In this document: positions 46,231 through 59,245 of the stretch, piece after piece
Numbering within the stretch: position 1 is the stretch's first letter
How the letters are laid out: every line of letters begins with the position of its first letter
NCBI GenBank assembly: GCA_021234155.1
Contig: JAJEKV010000167.1
Span: forward strand, 496,145-560,144
Source: Isoetes taiwanensis
Lineage: Eukaryota; Streptophyta; Lycopodiopsida; Isoetales; Isoetaceae
DNA: 64,000 bases
Reading direction: 5' to 3'
Translations under genes and position numbers: made by a program
The notes under the pieces: model-generated
Told to the model about the DNA's origin: nothing
The model's input: the letters and a program-made list of their open reading frames with translations, nothing else
Databases searched by the model: none

Positions 46231-46239
46231 GCAAGGTCC

Positions 46240-46256
46240 AAAAGGAGGGGGAGGAA
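46240..46256 (+). promoter_or_regulatory. Polypurine tract of gypsy element
   Basis: AAAAGGAGGGGGAGGAA directly before the right LTR TG; it primes plus-strand synthesis. Confidence 0.85.
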
Positions 46257-46591
46257 TGTTACAGGTGCTCCCAAGGGCATAGCCAGAATCGGGCCCTTGA
46301 CGGACATCCATGAGCACGGGGGTACTATTGGTCGCGATTGCCGGGCAGTTGTGATTCAATAGGCCGTGTTGACTGTAATCAGTCTACGGTGACGGAATGC
46401 GGGGTAAATGGTATTAATGGCTAGCGGCGGGTAATGGTTCGCTAGGGGGGCACTAATATTGTTAAATATTAGTGCAACAAGGCCTAGCAGGTGTAACGGA
46501 CCTAGCAACCTAGCACCAACATTAAGATGTAAGTAACGTTGCCATTATATATGAGTGCATTTTCAATGGTAAAATAATTGATTATATGCTA

Positions 46592-46668
46592 GGAATACAT
46601 GCATGCAATGTGTCCATGCATGCAGTGTGTGCATGCATGCATGCATGCATGCATGCAAGGGCATTGCT
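46592..46668 (+). repeat. CATG microsatellite in the nested LTR
   Basis: A tract of alternating CATG words (TGCATGCATGCATGCATGCA) lies in both LTRs, here and at about 50290-50366. It is self-complementary. Confidence 0.85.
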
Positions 46669-48030
46669 AGGTTATATAAGCGCAACAATATTATTCTTGA
46701 TTTCTGGGGAAGGAGTTTTCCATGGGAAAGAAGTCTTTTATGTGATGGTGAAGCATTCTAAGGAGATAGATTGCGATGGATTCTTTGAAGGAGCGAGTTG
46801 CATGCAGAGATCCGGGAGGCGTTCTTTGGAAGTGCGTAAAAAAAGCAAGCGGGATTTCAGTGGGGGATCAAGCCTTACACCGGGTTTTCTAGTGTTTGTA
46901 TAGTCGTGTTGATTTAATAATTATTGCTTTGAACGTAGTATAAACTTGGAGTTAAATCATATGAGCATGGTCATGAATAAGCATGCATGGTTAATGGATA
47001 GCGAGCATATTAACCGATCTAATATTCTCTACCATGTTAATAATTTCAATGCGAGATAGTAATGTTTATAATGAATAACCTGGATTTCCTTTGTTGCATG
47101 AGGTGTAAATTATGGAACTTCTAAGGTAAATTTGATATGGAAATGTGCCTAGTTGATATTGGGTGGAATTCATAGTATTGTGATCTATGTGTAGTATAAT
47201 TCTTTGATATAGACCTCTGGGGCGGAGTCTAGGTGCGATGGTCTAGACTCGCTGCGCACATTGCAGTGCTATGTAAATGGTATTATTTGAACATCGGGCG
47301 TTGGTACCGTATGGTACAACGTCATGCACGCTATGGTCCTCCAATCTTTGGACGCAGCGGGATGGGTGTGTACACACGTGGTTACCCCGCCTCTATGTCA
47401 CTGGCCTGATCAGCCGAGTTGACCTTGCTCAGACCCAGAGGAATATTGGTTGCAATGTTGATGCTATGATTGCTTGGTTATTATATATGTGGTCTTCTTT
47501 GTTGGAATTAAGTTGCATTGGTCATGCTTGTTGGACTAGTTACTTGGATTACAGGGGCGAGGCTACGGTAAGGTTAGGTTGTTGTTCTAGGTTAATGCCT
47601 TGTATTGTTGATGCTAGATATGTCCTAGATCCCCGATCCCCACTTAGTCCGTGTGACTAACCCTGTGATTGATGGTGTAAGCAGAGGTGCGAGATGCTTT
47701 GGAAAGTAGCCAAGCTTCGGAAAGGCGAGAGTAGAAGTGTGTGGATTGCTATTCAATAAACTTGATTATTATTACTATTATTATTATTATTAAATATGGG
47801 CTTGAAGTTACAATTATTAAGATCATTCATTGTGTGCGGGGATATTGCTGAGTAATGGGCAAGTACATGTTTGGAACCTTAGAATATGTAAAGATTAAAT
47901 TCTTTACCTAAGTGTTATTGTTGCGGATGCATGAGCTAATTTCTTAAGTTTTTAAGCTTAAGTAGATCCAATGGTCGAGATTGATGGGATCTCCAGTTAC
48001 CATAAAGGTTAACTGGCCGGCCCGGCCACA

Positions 48031-50190
48031 GTTGGTATCAGAGCATAGTTGGATCCTTGGATGTATGATGGCGAAGTCTAGATTCAAGTTGAGGTTGTTG
48101 GACTATGCTAATAGTATTATATGTGGAGATGACGGCCTTAGAGGAGGCGTGACAAATTGTTTTATGAAGGTATGTGAAATTGATTACATGGTATTTTTAT
48201 AATCTTGGTTGATTTTCTATCCTGCAAAGCAGATAAGCTAGAAAAATGTACTTCATCAAGGGGCTAACTTTGATTTAGGGTTGCCAATGTGCATAGCATG
48301 GAAATGATGCTTGAGGGAGATTAAGTTCACAATTATGCGTTTCACTTTGGTAGCCCCTCCTTATAGTGTAGATGTGATCTACATTAGTAGTATACTCTGG
48401 TGGCAAGAAATTTGGAATAAGCAGTGCATGATATATAATGCCTATGATATTCAGGGAAGGTTCATCTTAGCATATCGAATGAATAAGATTCTTGATGTGA
48501 TGTTAAGTGCATCCTTTTGAAGCTAAAATTGAGAAAACCAGGTAGCATCCATATATTGATATCCAGTGGTAAAATAACAATAAGTTTCTAAGTTGATAGC
48601 ATTCAGGCTATGGTTGGATAAGGTTACAACATGGTGGTTGTAAAACAAATTTTGAGAATGCTTAGATATGGTTATAAAATAAGATTGACATGATAGTTGG
48701 ATTGAAGCTTATGTGTAAATAGCAGATGTGTGACATAGAAGGAAATGTCATGATTACATCATGGTCCTACTTGAGGTCTATAAAGTTGTTGACCCTAGGG
48801 TTGTGGCTAGAATAGTCGGTGATAGCCTTGAAAAAGTTCTTGGCCTTGAAAAATTCTTGGAGTATAAGAAAGCACTTAATGGAACAAAGTGGTCAGGTTA
48901 CGCATTTATATTTAGAGAATGATATCCACTTAAATTATGGCAGACTGAAGAATTCATTGGCCAAGATTGAACAATGTTATCCATCTTATGGATAAGGAAG
49001 AAGAAGACGATGAATAGCAGAATACCATATTTAATCGTGGTAGTAGGTAAACCATGAAGTTGAACGAAAGAGTTGTCAGAAAAAGCCGAGACATGAGATA
49101 AAAAGACGAGGGGAATGTATAGACATGGGGAAGTGCCATTTTTGAAAATCTTAGAATGTAATAGAAGAGTTGTAAGCACATCTAGTAATGGTGCTTCCAT
49201 GTATCGTAATTACTTGGCATGCTAGGAGTAATTGTAGATTAATGGAGGGATGGTGATTGCATTACTTGATTAAGGATATTATAGTCAAAGGATTGAAGTT
49301 GTGAACGAAATACATGAAGTAAGAGCTTCATTGAAATTAACGGCAATTGATGCCTATAAAATCTTGTTGAAAGACTAGCCAGTGTGATGGGGTAATATGT
49401 ATAGAAGTAGGCTAAATATAGAGGCCAAGTGTATAGCCTAGGATACTTCAATGTCATTGGATGAACTCGTAGAGGAATTCTCTATACCATGGGTTATAAT
49501 TCTTATGGGATCCCTTGTATCAACTTAAGTATGTTACCTAGCTATAAGATACCCAGACTGGGGGACTTGATTATGTATTTTGCTTGTTACTTTTTGGATT
49601 TGGCCACCCAAGAAGTCTCGAGAGATTATATATCTAGTTCGACCTGAGTATCTCTGGAATGGTGGGTTTTTTTTTCTATGGCACGTACCTTCTTTATGAA
49701 AAGTTGCATTAACCGCATTAAGTTTATTATATTGAATTAGGATATGTATGTTCCACTTTCTGATGCGTAGAGTATACTCATAAATAGAATGTTAGAAGGA
49801 AGGAAGGAAGTATGTTAGAAGGGTCGTGCATTGGAGCTATCTAATATGTAACTTTCCTTTAGCTTAAATTACTTGTATGTGAACTTTCAAGTTTGGAGAG
49901 GCATCATCTTGAATTGGAAGGCTAAGCAATTGTGTTTGACAAGAATGCGTAAGTTATGAGGGACAAAATTGTATTCATTTGGGAGTACGTTGAATTGAGG
50001 ATTAAGATGTGAAGGCATAAAGGGAAGAGACCCGAGGAATTAAGGAGGCAGACAATAAAAAAAAAAAAAAATAGATCAATGGTTGGTTTATTCCAAGGAA
50101 GATGTCACAAAGGGAGATCCAAACTAGATTTTTCATGAGTGCTCTAAGATGCACCCATGAGGACATGGGTTGAATTTTTGGAGGAGAGAC
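48031..50190 (+). other. Interior of the LARD-like element, non-coding
   Basis: No frame longer than about 100 codons and no gag, protease, RT or integrase motif. A poly-A stretch lies at 50058-50072. Confidence 0.6.
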
Positions 50191-52880
50191 TTTAACGGAC
50201 CTAGCAACCTAGCACCAACATTAAGATGTAAGTAACGTTGCCATTATATATGAGTGCATTTTCAATGGTAAAATAATTGATTATATGCTAGGAATACATG
50301 CATGCAATGTGTCCATGCATGCAGTGTGTGCATGCATGCATGCATGCATGCATGCAAGGGCATTGCTAGGTTATATAAGCGCAACAATATTATTCTTGAT
50401 TTCTGGGGAAGGAGTTTTCCATGGGAAAGAAGTCTTTTATGTGATGGTGAAGCATTCGGAAGGAGATAGATTGCAGATGGATTGCTGAAGGAGCGAGTTG
50501 CATGCAGAGATCTGGGAGCGTTGCTGGAAGTGCAGAAGAAGCAAGCGGGATTTCCAGGTGGGGATCAAGCCTTACACCTGGGGTTTTCTAGTGTTTGTAT
50601 AGCTGTGTTGATTTAATAATTATTGCTTTGAACGTAGTATAAACTTGGAGTTAAATCATATGAGCATGGTCATGAATAAGCATGCATGGTTAATGGATAG
50701 CGAGCATATTAACCGATCTAATATTCTCTACCATGTTAATAATTTCAATCTGAGATAGTAATGTTTATACGAGCGTATAACTGGATTTCCTTTGTTGCAT
50801 GAGGTGTAAATTATGGAACTTCTAAGGTAAATTTGATATGGAAATGTGCCTAGTTGATATTGGGTGGAATTCATAGTATTGTGATCTATGTGTAGTATAA
50901 TTCTTTGATATAGACCTCTGGGGCCGGAGTCTAGGTGCGATGGTCTAGACTCGCGGTTATTGCACAGTGCTATGTAAATGGTATTATTTGAACATCGGGC
51001 GTTGGTACCGTATGGTACAACGTCATGCACAGTTAAGTGGTCCTCCAATGCTGGACGCAGCGTGGATGGGTGTGTACACACGTGGTTACCCCGCCTCTAT
51101 GTCACTGGCCTGATCAGCCGAGTTGACCTTGCTCAGACCCAGAGGAATATTGGTTGCAATGTTGATGCTATGATTGCTTGGTTATTATATATGTGGTCTT
51201 CTTTGTTGGAATTAAGTTGCATTGGTCATGCTTGTTGGACTAGTTACTTGGATTACAGGGGCGAGGCTACGGTAAGGTTAGGTTGTTGTTCTAGGTTAAT
51301 GCCTTGTATTGTTGATGCTAGATATGTCCTAGATCCCCGATCCCCACTTAGTCCGTGTGACTAACCCTGTGATTGATGGTGTAAGCAGAGGTGCGAGATG
51401 CTTTGGAAAGTAGTCAAGCTTCGAAAAGGCGAGAGTAGAAGTGTGTGGATTGCTATTCAATAAACTTGATTATTATTACTATTATTATTATTAAATATGG
51501 GCTTGAAGTTACAATTATTAAGATCATTCATTGTGTGCGGGGATATTGCTGAGTAATGGGCAAGTACATGTTTGGAACCTTAGAATATGTAAAGATTAAA
51601 TTCTTTACCTAAGTGTTATTGTTGCGGATGCATGAGCTAATTTCTTAAGTTTTTAAGCTTAAGTAGATCCAATGGTCGAGATTGATGGGATCTCCAGTTA
51701 CCATAAAGGTTAACTGGCCAGGCCCGTCACAGCAGGGTTTGTCGAGGCAGTAGGCCTATATGGTTGCATGATTAACATTAAAATATTAATGTTAATGTAA
51801 GTTGTATAGGTCTAGGGGCTAATGTTATTTAAAAGTAAGTTAAAATGTTAGCATATGCAATATTAAAGGTACACGTGGCGTCAACCGATTGGGTGGGTCT
51901 CTTAAAACTGTTATAACAGAGAGACGAGATCGTGGATGAAGAATCCGGCCTGCCAGATCAATTAGATGGCTCTAGTGCATGGATTTGAATCGAACAAGGG
52001 CCTGATCTGGCGGATTCAAGCATCACGAACTGATTGTGAACTCAAGGATGGGTTCTATAAAGCCGAGATGGATTTCGGGGCTGCACATATGAACCGGGTT
52101 CTTGGGTTGGGAAAACCGCTCTTGCCAAAACCATTTGCTGAAGGATTCAAGATCAGGCTATTGGGTCGGACTTGGATTCGAACCGATAGTGGGGCTTTGA
52201 GGGCGCACACGCCAATAGCCGGATCAAACTAGACCCGAGAGGGTTTGGATTTGCAGCCGAGGGGCTGTGGTAAGAATTCTAAGCGATTAATACTGCCATG
52301 AATGAATTAGGATCGGATCGTAAGGCTTGATAAAGCCGAATCTGCCGCGATTGATCCCGGTCTGATCCAAGGGATTGACCCATATGGTCGAAATTGCAGC
52401 CTAAGGTCGGTTTGAATGATCCTAAGGCGCATTGATACTTTGCTAAGGATTGTTCGGGTGAGAAACCAACCGGTGACGATCCGAGGGATTCTTTTGAAAA
52501 GAATCCAGATTGCTCTTGAGAGCTGGGCCTAGAGTTCGGATCTAGAATCCGAGTTGATAGTGTGGACCAGGGCAGTTTGATTCTGCAGGAGCTGGGACCA
52601 ACACTAGACCCTTAAGGTCGGTTTGCAGCCAAGGGCTGTGTAATGATCACAGGAGCAGTTTGATTCTGCCAAAGTTTGATCTGGGTGAAGCCTCGAGTAG
52701 GTGCTGACCTCAGAGGGATTTCATTGAAGGAATCCAGGCTTATGGGAGTAAACCCTTAACAGCAAGCCGATAAGACTAGCGCGGGGGATCCGGGATCCAT
52801 GGTGTGGGTGGTAGCTAGTCGGCGTCAACACGCGGGCAGGGATTATTTCTAAGGAAAAAGTTTTGCCGTGTAACATGTTC

Positions 52881-54512
52881 TATTAATGAGACTGGATCAA
52901 TAAGTACAATGACTTACAATAATAAATCCCAAATGAGTGAAACTAAAATCAAATGCCTCGGAACTAGAAAATCCCTGAGGTCAAATAATAGAGTATGCAA
53001 CAAGTAATCCCATAAGGAATGAGAATTTGAAGAACATTGCCAAAGGTAAAACCGTCCCGAGTCAAAAACTTATCGTCGGGATAAAAAACCCCACCCTTTC
53101 TGGTTTTCGAGAAAAACCCTAACAATAAATAACCGACTCAAAGAGCAGTTACCGATGAAAAAGTTGAAGATGTACCCACGCTCATGATAGTCCACGAAGA
53201 GTGTCAACCCCAATGGAGAAACCCTACAGAAAAAGAGAGAACCCCAATGGTGCTATGAATAGAACCATTGCGTTCTTGGAAAAGGTCTTATGTACAAAAC
53301 ATCAACATCCGACAGAAGAGGAACAATCTCAAACTCAACAAAGATCGAAGGTATGAGGGACTATAAGGTATAGAGGAGATAACCGAGACTACCCTAAGAA
53401 CCGAAATAGGATAAAGAATAAAGCAGAAGAAGTGGAGCCAAGGCGCAACATGGCAATAAGGAAATATGTTAAAGACAACCAAATAAGAAATGGAAGCTAA
53501 CCATGAAAAAATGAAGAAACAGCATGAGCCCAACGAACCAGTACAAATAGAGCGCAACCAAAACTAATGCAACAAAATGAATCGGACGGACTACAAAGCA
53601 ATGAGGAATTCAATCAAAATAACAGATATGAGTAATGGAACTGAAGAAACAGAAAAACCAAAGCAATGAGGAATTCAATCAAAATAACAGATATGAACAA
53701 TGGAACTGAAGAAGCAGAAGAACCACATAGGTAAAAGGAAACCCGGTGACGAACATAGGCTAAACAATAGAAGGCTAGAACACTAGGGTAAGGATCCAGA
53801 ATGATATCTCAAAAAGGAGCTAATGATGATAAGTTGGAAAAGTGATGTTTCAGCAAAAGACAAGGGACACAAGATGACTCCCCATAACCTGAGCATAATT
53901 GAAAGCGTGATGAGAACTAAAAGAAACAAAATGGAGCCATAAGGGATAAACGATGAATAGAACCACCAAACTAATGAGGCAAAGGAATACTAAGGACCAA
54001 CAAGGCGCAAGAACCAAGCGGTGTGCCAAGAACTAAACAGTAACATAGAAAATGATCCTAAGAAAGAAAAGTGACGAAAATAGACTCTAATGAATCGGGC
54101 AACTTGGATAAAGACAACTATAAGGATAACAAAGCATGAACGTCTGACTCGCAAGGATAATATAACAAGTAAAACCGAAGGTCAAGAAGATTGGCAATGA
54201 AGCTATGAACAAGGGAAAATAAAACAACAAAGCCAAATAAGAATAATGAGACTAAAAGAACAAATTCAAAACAAATGAACCCAATAACCAGCCATGGAGT
54301 AGCCATGGAGCAAGCGAAGCAAGATGACATAGATACGATTAAAGGCAATAGAAACTAGCTATTAGATATGGAAGGGCGAGAGGGACAAACTTGACAATTG
54401 GAATGAACGTCAACTAAAAGACTCTAATAGAAAACACTTCAAGAAGGAAAGTGTTAAATGGTCAACCTTGGAGGAATAGGGGGAAAGTAAGAAAAAGAGT
54501 TACATGAACTAT
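52881..54512 (-). mobile_element. DIRS-related non-coding segment, part 1
   Basis: 53030-53125 resembles 13030-13151: AACCCCATAA-like and TGCAAAGG-like words, then TCGGGATAAAAAACCCC and the GGTTTTCGAGAAAAACCCTAA hairpin. The rest is A-rich on the plus strand, as T-rich DIRS body sequence would look inverted. Phrases such as CCATGGAGCAAGCGAAGC recur in altered form at about 57512 and 58370, beyond the LINE. Apparent minus-strand hydrophobic frames are composition artefacts. Confidence 0.45.
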
Positions 54513-57250
54513 GGAAGCAAATAGAATAGAATAGAATAGTTTTTTTAACGTCCGCGGAGACCAATAGGTCATGGGACCCATACAATGGGCTAGTACAATC
54601 ATTACTACTAGGATTAAAAAACCCCTGCCTCGAAAGGTTTTCAAGGGAAAAAACTTTGCAGTAATGATGATACTAGACAAGCGGAGATAATGGCTACTGA
54701 GGGCTCAGTAATTGCAGACGTTTATCTAGAACCTCAAGTATGCATAATGCCAAGTAATGCACAGATGGTGCTCTGAGAAGTTGTGGAAGCGTGGAATGGA
54801 ATGCTAAGGTCAAAAAATGATTCCGGACTATCTCAAAAGCAGGGCAACTCAGAAGAGTATGGCTTTCATCTTCAATAACCCATGAATCGCAACAAAGGCA
54901 CATAGTCTCGCTTCTCGCGGCAATTGCGGCCGCTCCCATCTACCTGTCTCAATCCGTAGCCTGTGGGACCCCATGCGAATTGATACAATAGCTACAAGCT
55001 TGTTCTTGGACAATGAAGCAAGAAAATAAGCTTGGGGCCCTGGTGCCAAGGTGGGATTTATGTGTGCATGATAATGACCAATTTTCACTTGGGCCAAAGT
55101 AACTGCGTCCCATATCTTTTGAGAAAAACGACCATTGAGCTATTGTTGCAAAAGTTCCGGATCAGAACTGGCAAGCATCAGGTAGTGCTCTGCTTGCACA
55201 GCCCAACGGGCAAACCATGTAGTACAATGCTCTTTCCAACATCGTTTCAAACGCTGAGGAGATTCAGCCATGGCAAGTGCAAGAACAGGATACCTAACAT
55301 CATCCATGTGGTGCACCTTGCAGATATAGTGGAGATGGCGCTCATGGCGTAATGTTGAAGAGGCCAAAACCCGCCTCTTGTAAAAGAATAGCATAGGGCA
55401 CCGTTGTTTTAACTCCGAGGTCGTAAGTGAAAAGGACATTTGCACCCGCTCCAAGCTCTCCCAAGCACTAGCACTAATGGCGTGCCCCCACACTTCAGAA
55501 CCATACAAGAAAACAAAGCTCTACCAAAGCTCGAAACAAGTGGGCTTTCCGTGGCCAATCATGAATTTCTCACTAAAAACAATTGTTTTGCATTGCATAG
55601 AGTGCTCTCCATCCAAAGCAGCCCACCCGCTTGATAATACAATCGTTCCCAAAGTGTGTTCTTACAGAATTCTACACCAAGATACTTGTAGCTATCTACA
55701 ACTTCAACTTCGGCTATCATAGTGCATAGGGGAACATTATTGTGACGAAGATTGAACTACCAAAAGCTTGGTCTTTGGAGATTAACACGCAGACTGTGTG
55801 TTCTCAAAAAACCGGCAGAGCATGTAAATGTTGCCGCATACTAGCAAATGTATGTGCGGAGTGAAACATCATCGGCATACATAAGTTGCCTAATGATATA
55901 GTGTGCCAAATGTGGACCTCCTCCGCCATGATTATCAAGCCATTCTTCCAATTGATCAATGTACAAGCCAAAGAGTGTAGGAGATAAAGGGCAACCCCGA
56001 TTTAACTCCAATATTGCTAGTGATTTGAGTACCGATGCTGGAAATTTAGCAAAACCCTTTCATAGAGCCGATAAACCGCATTTTGAAGATCTTGTGGAAC
56101 CCCAAGTGCACGAAGCCGCTAAAGAAACTCGCGTGGGTAATCGTATCAAAAGCGTATAAAATCCACAAAGCATATATAGAGTTCTTGTTTCAAACTTCGA
56201 CTATGTTCAATAAGCATGCGCAATGTGAAAATATGGTCTATTGTAGAATGGCATGGACGAAAGCCCGCCTCGTCCCTACAAAGACGCATACCCAAGATGT
56301 TCGCCCATGATGTCAACCGCTTCTCGTAAGACCGCTAAGAGCTTTGAAAATATGGAACTTACCATGATCATGCGATAATTAGAAGGGTCATGCTTATCAC
56401 CGCTTTGTAAATTGGTATGAGCTTCTCGATCGACACCCAAGTTTCGGCAAGCCTTCTTGCAAAGCTTGATTTAAAAGAGTAGTGATGATTGGAAGCAATA
56501 GCGATTCCCCCATTTAAGCAATTCTCGCTTGCAAACCTTGAAGATCGAGACTTGCCATTAGATAGATGCCGCAGTCCTTCTTTGACTTCCTCCTCCTCAT
56601 GAATTGAAGAATATCACCTACCAAAGGAGGCACGGAATTAAGGACCCCTGGATGATCATATAAGTGGACCAATCGCCATCCCATTGCCGCATAGAAATAT
56701 GTCCAAGGGTAGGAGGTGGTCGATATAATATTTTGCGCCGTAAGGTCCGAGGCTCACGTGAGTAGTAATTCAAACATTTGCTTCGATGCTCAAGAACAAA
56801 GCGTGCCTTCTTGCGCTTCAAAAACGGACTTATAATTCTCAATGGCATTATGTCACAGATCCGCTCAACTATCGCTCGCAATTGTTTTTAAGCCGCTTGC
56901 GCCTTCATCAAACCAGTGCATTTCTAGGAAAGGATTTCCTACCAAAGATGAGCAACACCGTAAGTCGCGTGTACCAAAGCAAGAGACGCAGTATAAGCAA
57001 AGCATCGAAGAAATGCTTTACGCTCTTGAAGAGTTGGGTAATCCAAAATACCTGCAAGCGCAGGAGCTAATGTCTGTTCATATTCAAAAGATCTAGAATA
57101 AGTCAAGCGAATGCGAGGGGCAGGAGCCTGGATAGCAATGGGTTGAAGAGGTGGAAGCTGCCACTTTAGTGACAAATAAAGTGGATAGTGATCAGATTTT
57201 ATCTCCTCATCTCTATGCCTTGTGCCAATTCGAATAGAGTACAAGCAGGA
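54513..57250 (-). mobile_element. LINE with endonuclease, RT thumb and zinc-knuckle remnants
   Basis: Minus-strand order: endonuclease end YSIRIGTRHRDEEIKSDHYP (57244-57180), linker SPFLKRKKARFVLEHRSKCL, SREPRTLRRKI (56830-56740), decayed RT palm (56450-55700, with an LQLIDQLEEW-like piece near 55950), thumb MYGSEVWGHAISASAWESLE (55508-55450), then HYHAHINPTLAPGPQAYF and the C-terminal Cys/His motif CLCCDSWVIEDESHTLLSCP (54900-54840). The 3' UTR has the hairpin module (54611-54655), TGGGTCCCAT and a TTCTA tail at 54513-54530. Same family as the LINE at 22.1-25.0 kb, but diverged and full of frame breaks. 5'-truncated inside the endonuclease. Confidence 0.8.
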
Positions 57251-58900
57251 GCGCGGGAGTCCATAACAACAATCAGCGGAATAAGAACGAATATCAGGCA
57301 GACACTAAAAAGGCTCGGGGAACTGTACATGGTTAATGAAGCAATCTAAGACAACTAGAACTAAAGGACGTGAAAAAATAGAAAAATGAGTAAGGGCAAT
57401 GGAACCTTGAGATTGAAGAAATGAAGGGGCCTATTGATGATAAGGACCTGAAGCAATGACTCTTCAAAAAAACAAGGTAGAAAGCATCCATGGAACTAAA
57501 GAGACCACCAACCATGGAACAAGCAGAGCAAAAAGAGCAAATCGAATAAAGGCAATAGAAATGTTGGCAAAATAGAAGGACTAGAGGAACAAATTCGATA
57601 ATTGAAATACATGAAGAAAGTGCAACTAAGAAGATAAGGATTCCATGAAGAAATAGAACATAAGGGTCAACTTGGATGAACCAAATTGGCAAAAACAAGA
57701 ACTATCGAAGCAAATGGAGCACAAATAGGACTACAAGAACCATAGAAGAAAACAGGACAAATGGAACAAGTATGAGATTAGGGCAAACACTAAAAAGACA
57801 CACAAACTACGAGACAATGGAGCAATAAGGGACGACCAGAACTAAAGGACATGACGGGCGACCTAGAGAGAAGACAACGAATGAGGTAGTGGAATAATAA
57901 ACGAGATACAAAATTGATGGAAAAAGATACAAACTGATAAAGCATGCCAACCTTAGGGATCAACCCGACCCACAGTCTAAGTAGGATGAAGGGGATCAGA
58001 GATAACATAGTAAATGAGACTAATGAAACAGAGGGATGGAACAAAGAGATTGCGATGAAAGGGATAACATATGAACCACATGGCCCAAACAGCGTGAAAG
58101 CAAGATTAACAATGACCAATAGAACAGATTAACAAAAAAGGTCGGAAGAGAAGCAATGGACCACGAATAAGGACAAAATGAAACAATAGAGCGAACATGA
58201 GCTAACGAGACTAAAAGAACAAAACTATAACAAATGGGCAAGAAGAATAGACTATCAAACTAAAAGAAAGGAAATGTGAAGAAGGTAGAAAGTAGAAGAT
58301 AGTAAGGATTTTAAAAAGTTTTCAAAAGCAAGATGGAACATGTCCAAAGAACTAAAGAGACCAACCAACTATGGAACAAGAGGAGCAACATGGGAAAAAT
58401 CAGAGTAGAGACAATAGAAAAGGGATACCATGAGGGTGAACGCTTAAAGGTGGCATATGCGAGGACTACAGAAGTGGGTGGAGCACAAGTAACACTACAA
58501 AGATCCATAAGAAGAAATGTGACAATTGGAACTAATACTATGACAATAGAGCAACCACTCCACTGAAGAGACTCATAGTATAAGGGACAAGTGGAGCAAT
58601 AATAGACAACTAAAAAGGTACGTAGTGGGTGACACAAAGAGAAGAAAACGAATAAGGCAGTGGAAATAAGCAAGATAAAAAAGGATTGAAGGCACATGAG
58701 TTTTAGGGTAGCTGTAACACCGACAAGAACCAAACCACATAAGAGACACATATAAACTGTATAAGTAGGAAAAACGGTTCCAACATCACCACTGGTAAGC
58801 ATATGGAAAAAGGTTAGATCAAGCGATGAGCACTCTAGAGGAAAAACAAACTAATCGACGCAAATAACCTCCATGCGAGAGATCATGCCTAATGCCAATA
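57251..58900 (-). mobile_element. DIRS-related non-coding segment, part 2
   Basis: Same A-rich plus-strand composition and shared phrases as 52881-54512, so the LINE appears inserted into one such segment. Word families (CCATGGAACAAG, GGCAATAGAA) recur at about 57512 and 58370, suggesting old internal duplication about 860 bp apart. No coding content. Confidence 0.4.
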
Positions 58901-59099
58901 ATTTGGATATGTGCAATTCAGAAAAAACAAGCAATGACGTGGCACATAAGGTGTTAATACACTTGTAACATCATTAAGAAACATACCACAAAAGAAACAA
59001 GGTGCTACGCACGGAGGGTTGCCCTCCATTTTCATGAGGGTAAAGTGGTTTAAATTAAAACGTAAAGTATGTTTTCACAATCAATATTTAAATCTACAA

Positions 59100-59245
59100 G
59101 AAATTTATCGCGGTGGCCAAGACCGTCGGGGAGGTTTTTTTAACCCGGACAGTAATAAGTTTGCCGCGCTCCTTCTGGGTCCCACAGGCCGATTGGTCTC
59201 AGCGGACGATAAAAATCAATCATTCTTTCTTTCTTTCTTTGTTTC
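59100..59245 (+). mobile_element. LINE 3'-terminal fragment
   Basis: GGGGAGGTTTTTTTAACCCGG (second hairpin arm only), CAGTAATAAGTTTGCCGCGC, TGGGTCCCACAGGCCGATTG, then GTCTC and GACGATAAAAATC and an ATTCTTTC tail. It is the best preserved example of the 3' box. Confidence 0.8.

Larger units (their letters stand above)
46492..51731 (+). mobile_element. Nested non-coding LTR retrotransposon (LARD-like)
   Basis: Left LTR 46492-48030 and right LTR 50191-51731, about 1.54 kb each, very similar. The element begins TGTAACGG and ends GTCACA, and GCAGG is duplicated at 46487-46491 and 51732-51736. The primer site TGGTATCAGAGCA follows the left LTR (48032), and a purine tract GGAGGAGAGA precedes the right LTR, which starts TT instead of TG. 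The 2.16-kb interior has no gag or pol motif in any frame. It must use proteins from another element, possibly the gypsy family around it, which shares the primer site. Confidence 0.9.
41177..52875 (+). mobile_element. Ty3/gypsy LTR retrotransposon, interrupted in its right LTR
   Basis: Both LTRs start TGTTACAGG and end (A/T)AACA. TGTTC is duplicated exactly at 41172-41176 and 52876-52880. A primer site TGGTATCAGAGC (tRNA-Met type) starts 2 bases inside the left LTR end, and a purine tract AAAAGGAGGGGGAGGAA precedes the right LTR. Gag and remnants of pol in the order RT, RNase H, integrase identify the gypsy type. The 5.24-kb insertion at 46492-51731 lies within the right LTR. Pol is deleted and frameshifted, so it cannot move on its own. 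Confidence 0.95.
46257..52875 (+). repeat. Right LTR of gypsy element, split by nested element
   Basis: Parts 46257-46491 and 51732-52875 join to a copy of the left LTR. It differs from the left LTR mostly by small changes in the 52000-52500 part, clustered at CAG or CTG words, and by a 10-bp GGAATGCGGG-type difference near 46395. Confidence 0.9.

Noticed and set aside
46592-46668. CATG tract considered as a CRISPR-like or satellite array
   Set aside because: Simple microsatellite within an LTR, no spacers, eukaryotic context.
47277-47660. Open frame of 127 codons (MVLFEHRALVPYG...), repeated at 50978-51364
   Set aside because: It lies inside both LTRs of the LARD-like element; a by-product of LTR identity, not a gene.
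57790-58802. Long hydrophobic minus-strand frames that look like multi-pass membrane proteins
   Set aside because: The sequence is A-rich on the plus strand, so minus frames are rich in Phe, Leu and Ser by composition. No conserved motif, and related to the non-coding DIRS body.
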